This document shows positions 1-9,100 of a DNA stretch of 58,674 nucleotides, piece after piece. Position numbers and translations under genes: made by a program. Under the pieces are notes generated by a model. The model made no database searches. It was not told the origin of the DNA and saw only the letters and a list, made by a program, of their open reading frames with translations. Origin of the DNA: Candidatus Solibacter usitatus (lineage in GTDB: Bacteria > Acidobacteriota > Terriglobia > Bryobacterales > Bryobacteraceae); NCBI GenBank assembly GCA_016213245.1, contig JACRBC010000061.1, forward strand, positions 1 to 58,674. The letters run 5' to 3'. The number at the start of each line of letters is the position of its first letter. The first letter of the stretch is position 1.

Positions 1-1280
1 CGCGCCAGCGCGTTGTTGTCGTGCGGATTCACCAGCAGCCGCAGGTGCGCCAGCGCGTCCTTGACCTCCGCCCGCTGGAAGAACTTGAATTCCTCCACTT
101 TCGTGTGCGGCAGCTTCAGCTCCTCGAAATGCCGCGACAGCTCCCGCGCGGTGAAGTTGGTCCGGACCAGCACCGCCATTTCGTTGTAGGCCACGCCCTG
201 GCCGGCGAGCTCGCGCGCCCGTCCGGCGATCCACCGCGCCTCGTCCCTGGAGTTCGCCGCTTCGTAGTAGCCCACCGCCTCGCCGTCATCGGCCGACTGC
301 GGGACGATCTGCTTGGTCAGCGCGCCTGGGCAGGCCACAATCAGCCGCTCGCACGCCTCGATGATGCGCCGCGTGGAGCGGTAGTTGCGCGTGAAATGCA
401 GCACCCTCACCGGCGCGAATCGCCACTTGTAGTCCGCCAGCACTTCGGCCGGCGCCGACCCGCGCCACTCATAGATGGTCTGGTCGACGTCGCCGAAGAA
501 CGACAGCCGCTTGTGCGTTTCGGCCAGCATCCGCAGCGGCCGGTACTCGCTGCGATTGGTGTCCTGCACCTCGTCCACCTGGATCCAGCCGAACTTCGCC
601 CGCCACCGCTCCAGCGCCTCCGGGTTCTCGTCCCACAGCCGGTTCACGCCCACGATCAGGTCGGCGAAGTCCACGGCGTGCCGCTCGCGCAGCGCGTAGA
701 CGTACTCGCTCAGCAGCGGCTTGAAGCGCACTCCACCCTTGCGCTTGATGGATTCCACCTTGGACTCGCGCAGGCATTCGTCGAAGATGTCCTGCGGCGT
801 GCGCCCCGGCGGCTCTTCGAAGCGGCTCAGCCGCGCCCGCGCCGCGGCGTCGAACAGCATGAATTCGAACTGGTTCTGCTCCGTCTCCGAAGCCCGGATG
901 CCTTCCCGCCTGAGCACTCCGCCGAAGAGCGTGCGGCAATCCTCCTCGTCGTAGATGACAAAGTCGCGATCCCAACCCACGGCGTCGGATTCGGCCCGCA
1001 GAATCTGCGCGCACAAGCCGTGAAAGGTCTTCGCCGTCACCTCTCCGGCGGTCTTCCCCAGGTGCTTCAGCAGCCGCGTCTTCACCTCCCGCGCCGCCTT
1101 ATTGGTGAAGGAGAGGCACAGCATCGACCGCGGCTTGACGCCGTTACCGATGGCGTGCGCCGCCCGCAGTGACAGCACGTTGGTCTTGCCCGTCCCCACC
1201 GGCGCCATCACCATCAGCGCCTCGTCCCAGGCCTCCACGGCCTGCCGCTGCTCCGCGTTGAGCGTCTCCCACGGGATCAT
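1..1280 (-). CDS. UvrD/PcrA-type superfamily 1 DNA helicase, 3' end cut by window edge
   Basis: ATP-dependent 3'-5' DNA helicase of the UvrD/Rep family, acting in repair or replication restart. Only the N-terminal 426 codons are present; the reading frame runs off the left end of the window. The ATG at 1280 begins MIPWETLNAEQRQAV, the usual UvrD Q-motif region. The P-loop reads APVGTGKTN, followed by the Walker B/DEAD-like motif VDEVQDTNR, the motif GDVDQTIYEWRG and the motif IV region FTRNYRST. The C-terminal 2B domain and motifs V-VI lie outside the window. A tRNA gene lies about 230 bases upstream on the same strand. Identification as SF1A helicase is firm; UvrD versus PcrA versus a shorter paralogue cannot be settled from this part. 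Confidence 0.93.
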   Translation of the reverse strand, partial: MIPWETLNAEQRQAVEAWDEALMVMAPVGTGKTNVLSLRAAHAIGNGVKPRSMLCLSFTNKAAREVKTRLLKHLGKTAGEVTAKTFHGLCAQILRAESDAVGWDRDFVIYDEEDCRTLFGGVLRREGIRASETEQNQFEFMLFDAAARARLSRFEEPPGRTPQDIFDECLRESKVESIKRKGGVRFKPLLSEYVYALRERHAVDFADLIVGVNRLWDENPEALERWRAKFGWIQVDEVQDTNRSEYRPLRMLAETHKRLSFFGDVDQTIYEWRGSAPAEVLADYKWRFAPVRVLHFTRNYRSTRRIIEACERLIVACPGALTKQIVPQSADDGEAVGYYEAANSRDEARWIAGRARELAGQGVAYNEMAVLVRTNFTARELSRHFEELKLPHTKVEEFKFFQRAEVKDALAHLRLLVNPHDNNALA

Positions 1281-1511
1281 GCGTCGATCATCGCACGCGC
1301 CCGCCGGCCGGGACTCGAGGGCGCGGGGCTAGTACAGCCAGTGGTCCGGTACAGCTTGCAGAGCCGTTCGCAAGATGCCGACAGCCGCATGTGAACGTGA
1401 CCGGTAAGCGCGGGTCGTCGTTCCTAGCCGCAGGGCGCCTATGAAGCGAACTGGTGTGGGAGCCGGGGTCGCCCCCGTTTTTGGCGTGGAGCCCGCCGGC
1501 TGAGGAGCCGA

Positions 1512-1586
1512 TGGTAGCGCTAACGGGATTCGAACCCGTATTTAAGCCTTGAGAGGGCTTCGTCCTAACCCTTAGACGATAGCGCC
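1512..1586 (-). tRNA. tRNA-Glu (anticodon CTC), CCA encoded
   Basis: Read on the minus strand this is a complete cloverleaf. The acceptor stem GGCGCTA pairs with TAGCGCT (one G-U at position 1-72). The anticodon stem AAGCC/GGCTT encloses the loop CTCTCAA, giving anticodon CTC (reads GAG, Glu). The T-arm CGGGT-TCGAATC-CCGTT is present and the terminal CCA is encoded at 1514-1512. The flanks 1281-1511 and 1587-1635 hold nothing else that I recognise. Confidence 0.95.
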
Positions 1587-1635
1587 ACGGGCGTCGCTTT
1601 CATCATACCAGCACTCCGCCGGGCGAGGAAAGCAG

Positions 1636-2517
1636 CTACCGGCCCAGGCGCCGCCGCAGCCCTGCCCAGCTCATCTGCGAGCCCCACTCCTTGATGTAGC
1701 ACAACGGATGATGACGGTTCCGCAGCAACCCTGCGGGCAGGCTCCGGGCGTAGGCCGCCAGCGACGGCCGCAGTTCCTCAAAGAACTGATCGCGGTTGTC
1801 CCGCTCATGGAGGAGACTCGCGTAAACCCATTGGAAGGGCACGTAGTCATAGTGCCGGTCGAGTGCCTCCATCGCCTCGCGGAATACCTCGCCGCGGTTG
1901 CCCAGGCTCTTGTTGGATGCGTGCATCCGGGAAAGCGCCCACTCTCCCGGCACGTGCAGAAAGGCGCCCAGGCGCGACAGCCGCATCCACAGCTCGTAGT
2001 CAAACGCCGAGCGCAGCGACGCGTCGATCCCCCCGCAGGCGCGGTAGGCATCTGCCCGAAAGAAACACGCCGGCTGGCAGATCAGGCACTCCCGGCCGAG
2101 TTGGGCCGCCGCCTCGGCAGACACAGGGTACGGCTTTAACCGGCGGCCATCCTCCTCCACCCACCAGCCGCCGCTGTACACCGCCACCGCCCCGGGATGG
2201 GCTTGGAAAGCCGCGAGGACAGACCCGAGCGCGCCCGGCAACAGGATGTCGTCGGCGTTCAGCCACCCCAGGATGGAGCCGTTCGATTCCGCAAAGCCGC
2301 GGCGCAATGCGTCGGCCGCGCCCGCGTCCTTCTCCGAGCGCCAACTGACCCGCGTGCCGTAGCTCCGCAGCAGTTCAACGGTGCCGTCGTCCGAGCCGCC
2401 GTCCAGCACCGTATACTCCAGGCACTGCACGTCCTGCGCAAGCACGCTGTCCACGGCCTCCGGCAGAAACCGGGCCATGCGGAAGGCGGGCGTCAACATT
2501 GAAATAGTTTCAGGCAA
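1636..2517 (-). CDS. family 2 glycosyltransferase (GT-A fold)
   Basis: A 293-residue inverting glycosyltransferase that would transfer a sugar from a nucleotide donor onto a growing surface polysaccharide. It has no signal or membrane segment, so it acts on the cytoplasmic side. The GT2 donor-site motif DGGSDDGT lies at residues 39-46 and the metal-binding NADD at 87-90. A later CQPACFFR...DYELWMR block is shared with the two GT2 domains encoded next door. It is divergent from the plus-strand GT genes, with about 60 bases between. Donor and acceptor cannot be predicted. Confidence 0.9.
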   Translation of the reverse strand: MPETISMLTPAFRMARFLPEAVDSVLAQDVQCLEYTVLDGGSDDGTVELLRSYGTRVSWRSEKDAGAADALRRGFAESNGSILGWLNADDILLPGALGSVLAAFQAHPGAVAVYSGGWWVEEDGRRLKPYPVSAEAAAQLGRECLICQPACFFRADAYRACGGIDASLRSAFDYELWMRLSRLGAFLHVPGEWALSRMHASNKSLGNRGEVFREAMEALDRHYDYVPFQWVYASLLHERDNRDQFFEELRPSLAAYARSLPAGLLRNRHHPLCYIKEWGSQMSWAGLRRRLGR

Positions 2518-2576
2518 GAGGCTCTGATCAGTATGTTACGGTGAAATCGGGCGGCATGCCGCCCTCGCCTTCATTC

Positions 2577-4901
2577 ATGCGCATCGCCATCAACCTCCGT
2601 CAATTCTATAGGGGAAAAATTGGAGGCCAGGAGCATTACCTCCATAATGTGATTCAGCGGCTGGATGCGGCCGGTCACACGCTCACCATCTTCGCCCAGC
2701 CCTCCGAATTCGACAACATCCGCCAGTTCGCTCCCCGTGCGGAGCTCTTCGAGCCCGGTCCAGACGGGGGTTCGGCCATTCTGGCCCGCATCCGCGAGGG
2801 CGAGTTTGACCTGCTTTTCTGCCCCCTCCTGGTGCTGGAACCTCTCGACCCGCCCATCCCCTCGGCCGTGATGATCCCCGACATCCAGCACGAGTTCTAC
2901 CCCGAGTATTTCGACCGCCAGGTGCTTGCCTGGCGCCGCCGCAACTACCTGCCCAGCGCCATCAACGCGAGCGTCGTGCTCACCCCCTCGGAGTTCTCCC
3001 GGCGCACCATCGTCGACCGCTATGCCGTGCCTCCGGAAAAGGTGGTTGCCTGTCCTCACGACGTCGACGCCGAGTTCCACTCGCCCGCTGATCCGCGCGC
3101 CGTGGAAGAGTTCCAGGCGCTGGGCCTGCCGCGCAGTTATCTCTATTTCCCGGCCAACTACTGGCCGCACAAGAACCACTCCAACCTCCTCCGCGCCCTC
3201 AAGCTCGTCCGCCAAAGGGGCCCTGCCGATCTGCACCTGGTGTGCACCGGCGCCGCCGGTCCGGATCGCGACCGCGTACTCGCCGGGATTCGCGCCCTCG
3301 GCCTCGAACAGGCGGTTCGCGTGCTCGATTACCAACCGCGCCGCGTTGTCGCCGAGCTCTACCGCCACGCCCAGGCGCTTGTCTTCGCCACTCAATTTGA
3401 GGGCCTCGGCCAGCCCGTGCTGGAGGCCATGAACCTCGCCACGCCCGTCATCACCTCTCGCGGCGGCGCCTGCGAGGAGATCGCCGCCGGCGCCGCAATG
3501 CTGGTCGACGAAAGACTGCCGGAAGGCATCGCCGAGGGCATCCTCGACCTGCTGAGCGACGAAAGGCTGCGGCGCGGCCTCGTGGCGCGAGGCCTGGCGC
3601 GCGCGGCGAAGTTCTCCTGGGATGCCTACATGGAGGTGCTGCTGGCCGCCTTTGAGCGCATCACCAGCCCCGGATTCCGCAAACTCTCCTCCATCGAAGT
3701 GGAAGAGTACCCGGCCATCTCGCTGGTTACGCCCTCCCTGAACATGGCCCGTCACATCAGCGCGACCATCGATAGCGTTCTCGCCCAGGGCTACCCCAAG
3801 CTCGATTATCTCGTCCTGGACGGCGGCTCCACCGACGGAACCCTTGATCTGCTTTGCGCCTACGGAGACCGCATCCGCTGGCTTTCCAAAAAAGACAACG
3901 GCCAAGCCGACGCCGTCAACAAGGGCTTCCTCGCCACGCAAGGCCAGGTCTTCTCCTTCCTCAACGCCGACGATACCTACCGCCCCGGCGCTCTGGCCAA
4001 GATCGGCGAGGCCTTCAGGAAGAACCCGCGTGCCGGCCTCATCTACGGCGAGGCCTATCACGTCGACGAACAGGGCGAGATCCTCTGCCGCTATGAGACC
4101 CTGCCCTTCGACTACCAGAACCTGAACCATCAGTGTTTCATTTGCCAGCCGGCCGCCTTCCTCTCGCGCCAGGCCTTTGAACGCGCCGGCATGCTCGACG
4201 CGCGCCTGCACTTCGCCCTCGACTTCGACCTCTGGATCCGGGTCGCAGCCGAGAATCAGGTGGTCAAGCTGCCGGACTATCTCGCCAACTGGCGCATGTA
4301 CCCCGGCATCAAATCCCTACGCGACAAGAAGCAGGCCCTGCGCGAGGCCATGGCCACGGTGAAGAAGTACTTCGGCTACGTCCCCTACACCTGGCTCAAT
4401 GCCTACTCCTGCTACCTGGCCGATGGCAAGGACCAATTCTTTGAGCGCTCCATGCCCACTCGCCTGACCCAGCTCATCGCGCTCGCCGTGGGACTGCGCG
4501 TCAATGCGTCCAACCGCCGGCGCTACCTGCGCGAGTGGGCCACCTACGCCGGACTCACGGGCGGCTTCGAGGGCAGATGGGAGGACGGCTGGGTCTCCCG
4601 CTGTCATCGCCGCGTGGTCAGGGTCGGCGCCGTGGATTCACTCCTGCGTATTGAAGGCCGCCACGCCTCGCCGTTCCTCTTCCCCCTCGCCATGGAGGTC
4701 AGCGCGGAAGGCATCGCTCTCGGCGGCCTGTCCATGCGAAAAAAGGGGCCCTTCCAACTCTCCTGCCCGCTACCCGCCGAACTGCGCGGCCGCGATGTGG
4801 ATCTTCAACTCCAATTCAATAAAACGTGGCGCCCCGGCGCCGGCGACTACCGTCAACTGGCCTGCATCATCGACGTCATCCGTCCCGAGCGCGGCGCGTG
4901 A
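2577..4901 (+). CDS. bifunctional glycosyltransferase, GT4 + GT2 fusion
   Basis: Two complete glycosyltransferases in one chain of about 774 residues. Residues 1-370 form a GT-B fold GT4 enzyme (MRIAINLRQF start; the E-x7-E donor signature EGLGQPVLE near 275-283). From about residue 380 a GT-A fold GT2 domain follows (VTPSLNMARH, DGGSTDGT near 415, LNADD near 461). The last ~130 residues form an extra beta-rich tail. The frame is open from a GTG at 2541, but I chose the ATG at 2577 because MRIAIN is where GT4 enzymes normally begin. The stop is 5 bases before the next GT gene, so the two are probably cotranscribed. Two successive sugars may be added by one protein; that is inference. Confidence 0.9.
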   Translation: MRIAINLRQFYRGKIGGQEHYLHNVIQRLDAAGHTLTIFAQPSEFDNIRQFAPRAELFEPGPDGGSAILARIREGEFDLLFCPLLVLEPLDPPIPSAVMIPDIQHEFYPEYFDRQVLAWRRRNYLPSAINASVVLTPSEFSRRTIVDRYAVPPEKVVACPHDVDAEFHSPADPRAVEEFQALGLPRSYLYFPANYWPHKNHSNLLRALKLVRQRGPADLHLVCTGAAGPDRDRVLAGIRALGLEQAVRVLDYQPRRVVAELYRHAQALVFATQFEGLGQPVLEAMNLATPVITSRGGACEEIAAGAAMLVDERLPEGIAEGILDLLSDERLRRGLVARGLARAAKFSWDAYMEVLLAAFERITSPGFRKLSSIEVEEYPAISLVTPSLNMARHISATIDSVLAQGYPKLDYLVLDGGSTDGTLDLLCAYGDRIRWLSKKDNGQADAVNKGFLATQGQVFSFLNADDTYRPGALAKIGEAFRKNPRAGLIYGEAYHVDEQGEILCRYETLPFDYQNLNHQCFICQPAAFLSRQAFERAGMLDARLHFALDFDLWIRVAAENQVVKLPDYLANWRMYPGIKSLRDKKQALREAMATVKKYFGYVPYTWLNAYSCYLADGKDQFFERSMPTRLTQLIALAVGLRVNASNRRRYLREWATYAGLTGGFEGRWEDGWVSRCHRRVVRVGAVDSLLRIEGRHASPFLFPLAMEVSAEGIALGGLSMRKKGPFQLSCPLPAELRGRDVDLQLQFNKTWRPGAGDYRQLACIIDVIRPERGA

Positions 4902-4906
4902 CTCCC

Positions 4907-6082
4907 ATGCGCGATCCCCTCGTCACCATCGTCACCCCCTCCTTCAACCAGGCGGAGTTCATTGGCGCCACCATCGAAAGCGTCCTGTCACAGGACTACC
5001 CGCGGATCGAATACATCGTCATGGACGGCGGCTCCAGCGACGGCACCGCCGCCATCGCCGCCGGGTACGCCGGACGGCTGGAGTGGATCTCCGAGCCCGA
5101 TCACGGCCAGACCCACGCTATCAACAAGGGTTTCCAGCGCGCCCGCGGCGAGATCGTCGCCTGGCTCAATTCCGATGACATCCTGCTGCCCGGCGCCGTC
5201 AGCGCGGCCGTGGACGCCTTCCGCCGGTCGCCCGATACCGGAGCGGTCTACGGGGGTGGTTGCTGCATCGATCGCCAGGGCTCGGTCACCATGCGCTTCC
5301 CCGCCACCGAGAGCTTCAATCTCTGGAAGTTGAACTGGCTCTGCGACTACATCCTGCAACAGGCCACGTTCTTTCGCCGCTCCGCGCTGGAAGATGCCGG
5401 CTGGCTTGACGAATCGCTCCACTGGACCATGGATTGGGATATCCTGACCCGGCTCGGCAGACGCTTCGGTTTGACCTATGTGCCCCGCGATCTGGGTTGC
5501 CTCCGCGAGTACGGCGAAACCAAGACCGCATCCGGCGGCGCCGCGCGATTCCGCGAGATTCGCGCCCTGCTGCGCCGTCAGACCGGTTCCCGCTGGGCGC
5601 CCGGTTGCTGGTACTACGGCCTGGACACCTACGGCAAAACCTGGCGCGAGGCCATCCGCCGCTGTGGAGTCGGGCCACTGCGCCTTCTCGCCGGTCCCCT
5701 GGCGGACCTGGTGTTCATGCTCTCCCGCTACAAGCTGGACATGGCCGAGCTTCACTCCCAAGGCCATTATTGCGGTGGCTGGGCCGGCCGCCGCATGTAC
5801 TGGATGCTCCCCAGGGGTCGCGGGCCGGTGGAGGTGCGAGGCGAGGTTCCCGAATGGCTGGGTTGGAACCTGCGCCTGAGGGTCTCCTCCGGCGGACGAG
5901 TTCTCTCTGAGCGCAGCCTGCCGCCCGGCCCCTTTGAGTGGCGCTTCGACGCCGGCGACGCCGCCGACGCCCTGAGCCTGCGCTTCGACGCCCCGCGCGC
6001 CGCCCGCGGCGCGCGGGGCTCCGGCGCACCCGGCCGCATCCCCGTCGCCTGGCGGCTCTATTCCATCGGCTGGGCTCGGTAG
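4907..6082 (+). CDS. family 2 glycosyltransferase with C-terminal extension
   Basis: A 391-residue GT2 enzyme of the same subfamily as its two neighbours: VTIVTPSFNQ at residues 7-16, DGGSSDGT at 40-47, and LNSDD at 87-91. The ATG at 4907 sits 5 bases after the stop of the GT4-GT2 fusion. An upstream in-frame ATG at 4826 would add 27 arginine-rich residues that overlap the previous gene in another frame, so it is rejected. The last ~100 residues (from about VEVRGEVPEWLGWNL) form a small beta-rich tail comparable to that of the fusion protein. Role: probably exopolysaccharide or O-antigen-like glycan assembly; substrate unknown. Confidence 0.88.
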   Translation: MRDPLVTIVTPSFNQAEFIGATIESVLSQDYPRIEYIVMDGGSSDGTAAIAAGYAGRLEWISEPDHGQTHAINKGFQRARGEIVAWLNSDDILLPGAVSAAVDAFRRSPDTGAVYGGGCCIDRQGSVTMRFPATESFNLWKLNWLCDYILQQATFFRRSALEDAGWLDESLHWTMDWDILTRLGRRFGLTYVPRDLGCLREYGETKTASGGAARFREIRALLRRQTGSRWAPGCWYYGLDTYGKTWREAIRRCGVGPLRLLAGPLADLVFMLSRYKLDMAELHSQGHYCGGWAGRRMYWMLPRGRGPVEVRGEVPEWLGWNLRLRVSSGGRVLSERSLPPGPFEWRFDAGDAADALSLRFDAPRAARGARGSGAPGRIPVAWRLYSIGWAR

Positions 6083-6143
6083 TCCACCAACAATCGAACC
6101 CTATTCCGTTCACGCTTGCGCCCGCGCGGCCGACAAACAGTTC

Positions 6144-9100
6144 GTGCGGTGTAGCGCAGGATTCATCGGGCTGTCGCTGCTGGCTGCCAGCCGGCTTTGG
6201 GCCTCCAGCGGCCTGCCGGTCGTATTCCACGCCGTTTCAGCCCGTCAGTGGGTGGCCCGTGGCGCCAATGTCGAAAGCGCCATCGACCCGGCCGGGATGA
6301 CCTTCCGTGACGGCGCTCACCTGCTGCGGCTGGACTTCCCCGGCTCGGCCGCCGGCGCTGCGCTCTCCCCCTGCGGCAGCGACGCCGGGGTCGTCTCCTA
6401 TTTCCGCGGCCGGGACGAATCGGCCTGGCTGCGCGGTGTGCCCGCCTACGAATGCGCGTGGGTGCTCGGTCTCTATCCTGGCGTCGACTTGCGCGTCGGC
6501 TCGACCGGCGGCCGGATCAAGTCCGAATTCGTCGTCCAGCCGGGCGCCTCGCCCGACATCATCCGTCTGCGCTACTCACCGGCCGCCCGCCTGGCAATCG
6601 AACCGGACGGCGCCCTGCGTGTCGAAACCTCGGGAGGCGACTGGCGTGAGGCCCCGCCCCTGCTCTTCCAGCGCCACGGCGGCCGGACCGTGCGCGTGGA
6701 GGGGCGCTACGTTCTCAGACCCGGCGGAGAGGCTGCCTTCCAGGTTGGGGATTACGACCGGGCGCTGCCGCTGGTGATTGATCCCGTGGTGACCTTCAGT
6801 ACGCTGCTGGGCGGCAACGGCATCTCCGCCGCCACCGGAACCGCCGTCGACTCCTCGGGCTTTGTCTATGTCGCCGGCTATACCGATGCTCCCGACCTCC
6901 CCACGCAATCGCCCGCCTCGCCCCGCTCCGGCGGCGTCGACGCCTTTGTCGCCAAGCTCGAACCCGCCACCGGGCGGTTGGTCTACGCGACCTACATCGG
7001 CGGCACCGGCGACGACCGCGCCTCCGCCATCGCCGTCGATTCCATGGGCTCGGCCTACATCGCCGGTGCGACCTCGTCGGGCAACTTCCCGGTCGCCATC
7101 CCGGCTCAGGCCACGATTTCCGGGTCCAGGGACGCCTTTCTGGTCAAACTGGCCCCCGACGGCACCGCTTTGGCCTTCAGCACCTATTACGGCGGCACCC
7201 AGGCCGACACCGCCAACGCCCTGGCCCTGACCTCCACCGGCGTCTGGATCGGCGGCGACACCTCCTCCGCCACCCTGCCCGGCGTCTCCGGATGGCAGAC
7301 CGCCAATCGAGGGATGCAGGACGGCTTTCTGGCGAAGTTCTCGCCATCGGGAGTACGGCAGGCCGCGACGTTCATCGGCGGCGCCGGCGACGACACCGTC
7401 CGCGCCGTCAGCGTGGACGCCTCCGGCAACGTCTATGCCGCCGGAGCGACCGGCTCGGCCAATCTCGGGGTACCGGCCGGCGCGGCGCAGAGCAGCCTGC
7501 GCGGCAGCCAGGACGGCTTCGTCATGAAGCTCGATCCGCCGGCCGCCACCCTGCTGGCCGGCACTTATCTGGGGGGCACGCTCGGCGATGCCGCCAACGT
7601 CGAGATGGTCCTTGCGCTGGCCGTGGACGGCTCGCAGAACGTCTTCGCCGGCGGTGTGACCCCGTCCCCGGATTTCCCGGCGCCCGCCGCCTGGGCCGGG
7701 ACGCTCTCCGGTCTTCAGGACGGCTTCCTGGTACGGCTGAACAGCACCCTGTCTTCGCAGTCCTGGGGGACCTTTGTCGGCGGCGCAGGCAAAGAAGCGG
7801 TCACATGCCTGTCGCTCGACGGCCAGGGCGGGCTACTGGCGGCCGGTTCCACCAGCTCCTCCAACTTCCCGCTGCAATCGCCGCTGCAGGCGGCCAGCGG
7901 AGGCGGCTACGACGCCTTCCTCCTTCGCATCTCCCAGAGTGGAACCGCCGTCTCCTTTTCCACCTACCTCGGAGGTTCCGGCGCCGAGGGCGCCGCCGCC
8001 CTCGCGCTTTCCCCAGGCGGCAGCGTCATCCTGGCCGGCCAAAGCTCCTCGCCGGATTTCACACAGAAGAACCCCGCCCAGCCGGCCGCCGGTTCGGTTC
8101 TCCGCATGTTCGTCTCCCGCGTGGCCATGGGCACTTTGCCGTCCATCCAGGGTCTACTGCCCAACGCCGGCTCCGGCTCCGCCCAGGCGTTCGAGCTTTC
8201 GGTGACGCACCCCGGCGGAGCCGCACAAATCGGCGTCATGGAGTTCACCATCGCGACGTCGCTGAACAAACTCCCCGCCTGCCGCGTCCGGTACTCTCCC
8301 GCGTCCGGGCTGCTCGCCCTGGCCGACAATGCCGCGCAGACCTGGACACCGGTCCGCCCCGGAACCGCGGACTCGGCGAGCAACTCGCAGTGCACCCTCA
8401 GCGGCGCCGCGTCGGCGGCGGCCGCCATCGCCGGTGGCTGGAAGTTCACCGCCGCGCTCACCTTTGCCTCCGGATTTGCGGGACAAAAGCAGCTCTGGGC
8501 CAACGCCGCCGGCGTCTCAGGTGAGGAAACGGGCTTTGCTCCCGCGGGCGCCTGGACCGTGTTCGCGCCTGCCAACCAGGCGCCCTCGGCGCAATCCGTC
8601 TCACCGCCTTCCGGCTCCGGGCCGGGCGGTATCTTCACTCTCACCCTCTCGGACCTCAACGGCGGCGCCGACATCTCCGCCGGCCGGCTGTTGTTCAACA
8701 CCCAGGCCGTAGACGCTGCCGGCTGCTCCCTGCGCGCAGACCGGTCGGTGAACCGCGTCCTGCTGGCAGACGACAGCGGCGCCGTCTGGGCCGCCGGCAT
8801 CCCGGGCGACCCCGGATACCTGGAAAACAGCCAGTGCCGCCTCCGCCTTGCCGGAACCTCCATCGCCGTGGCCGGAAATAGCCTCGTGTTTGTCGCCGAT
8901 GTGACCTTCAAGTCTGCCTTCTCCGGCGCCAGGACCATCTACGGCGCGGCCACTGATTCGCAAGGCGCCCAATCCGGGTGGACCACGCTCGGCGCCTGGA
9001 CCGTCAGCATCCCCACGGCCAACCAGCCGCCCTCTGCCGTCTCGGTCGCCCCTTCGGCCGGCTCGGGGGCGGCGCAAGTTTTCACCTTCACATTCACCGA

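Noticed and set aside
21-1172. 383-codon plus-strand ORF at the left edge
   Set aside because: It is the antisense shadow of the UvrD helicase; the composition is arginine/leucine-rich without domain motifs.
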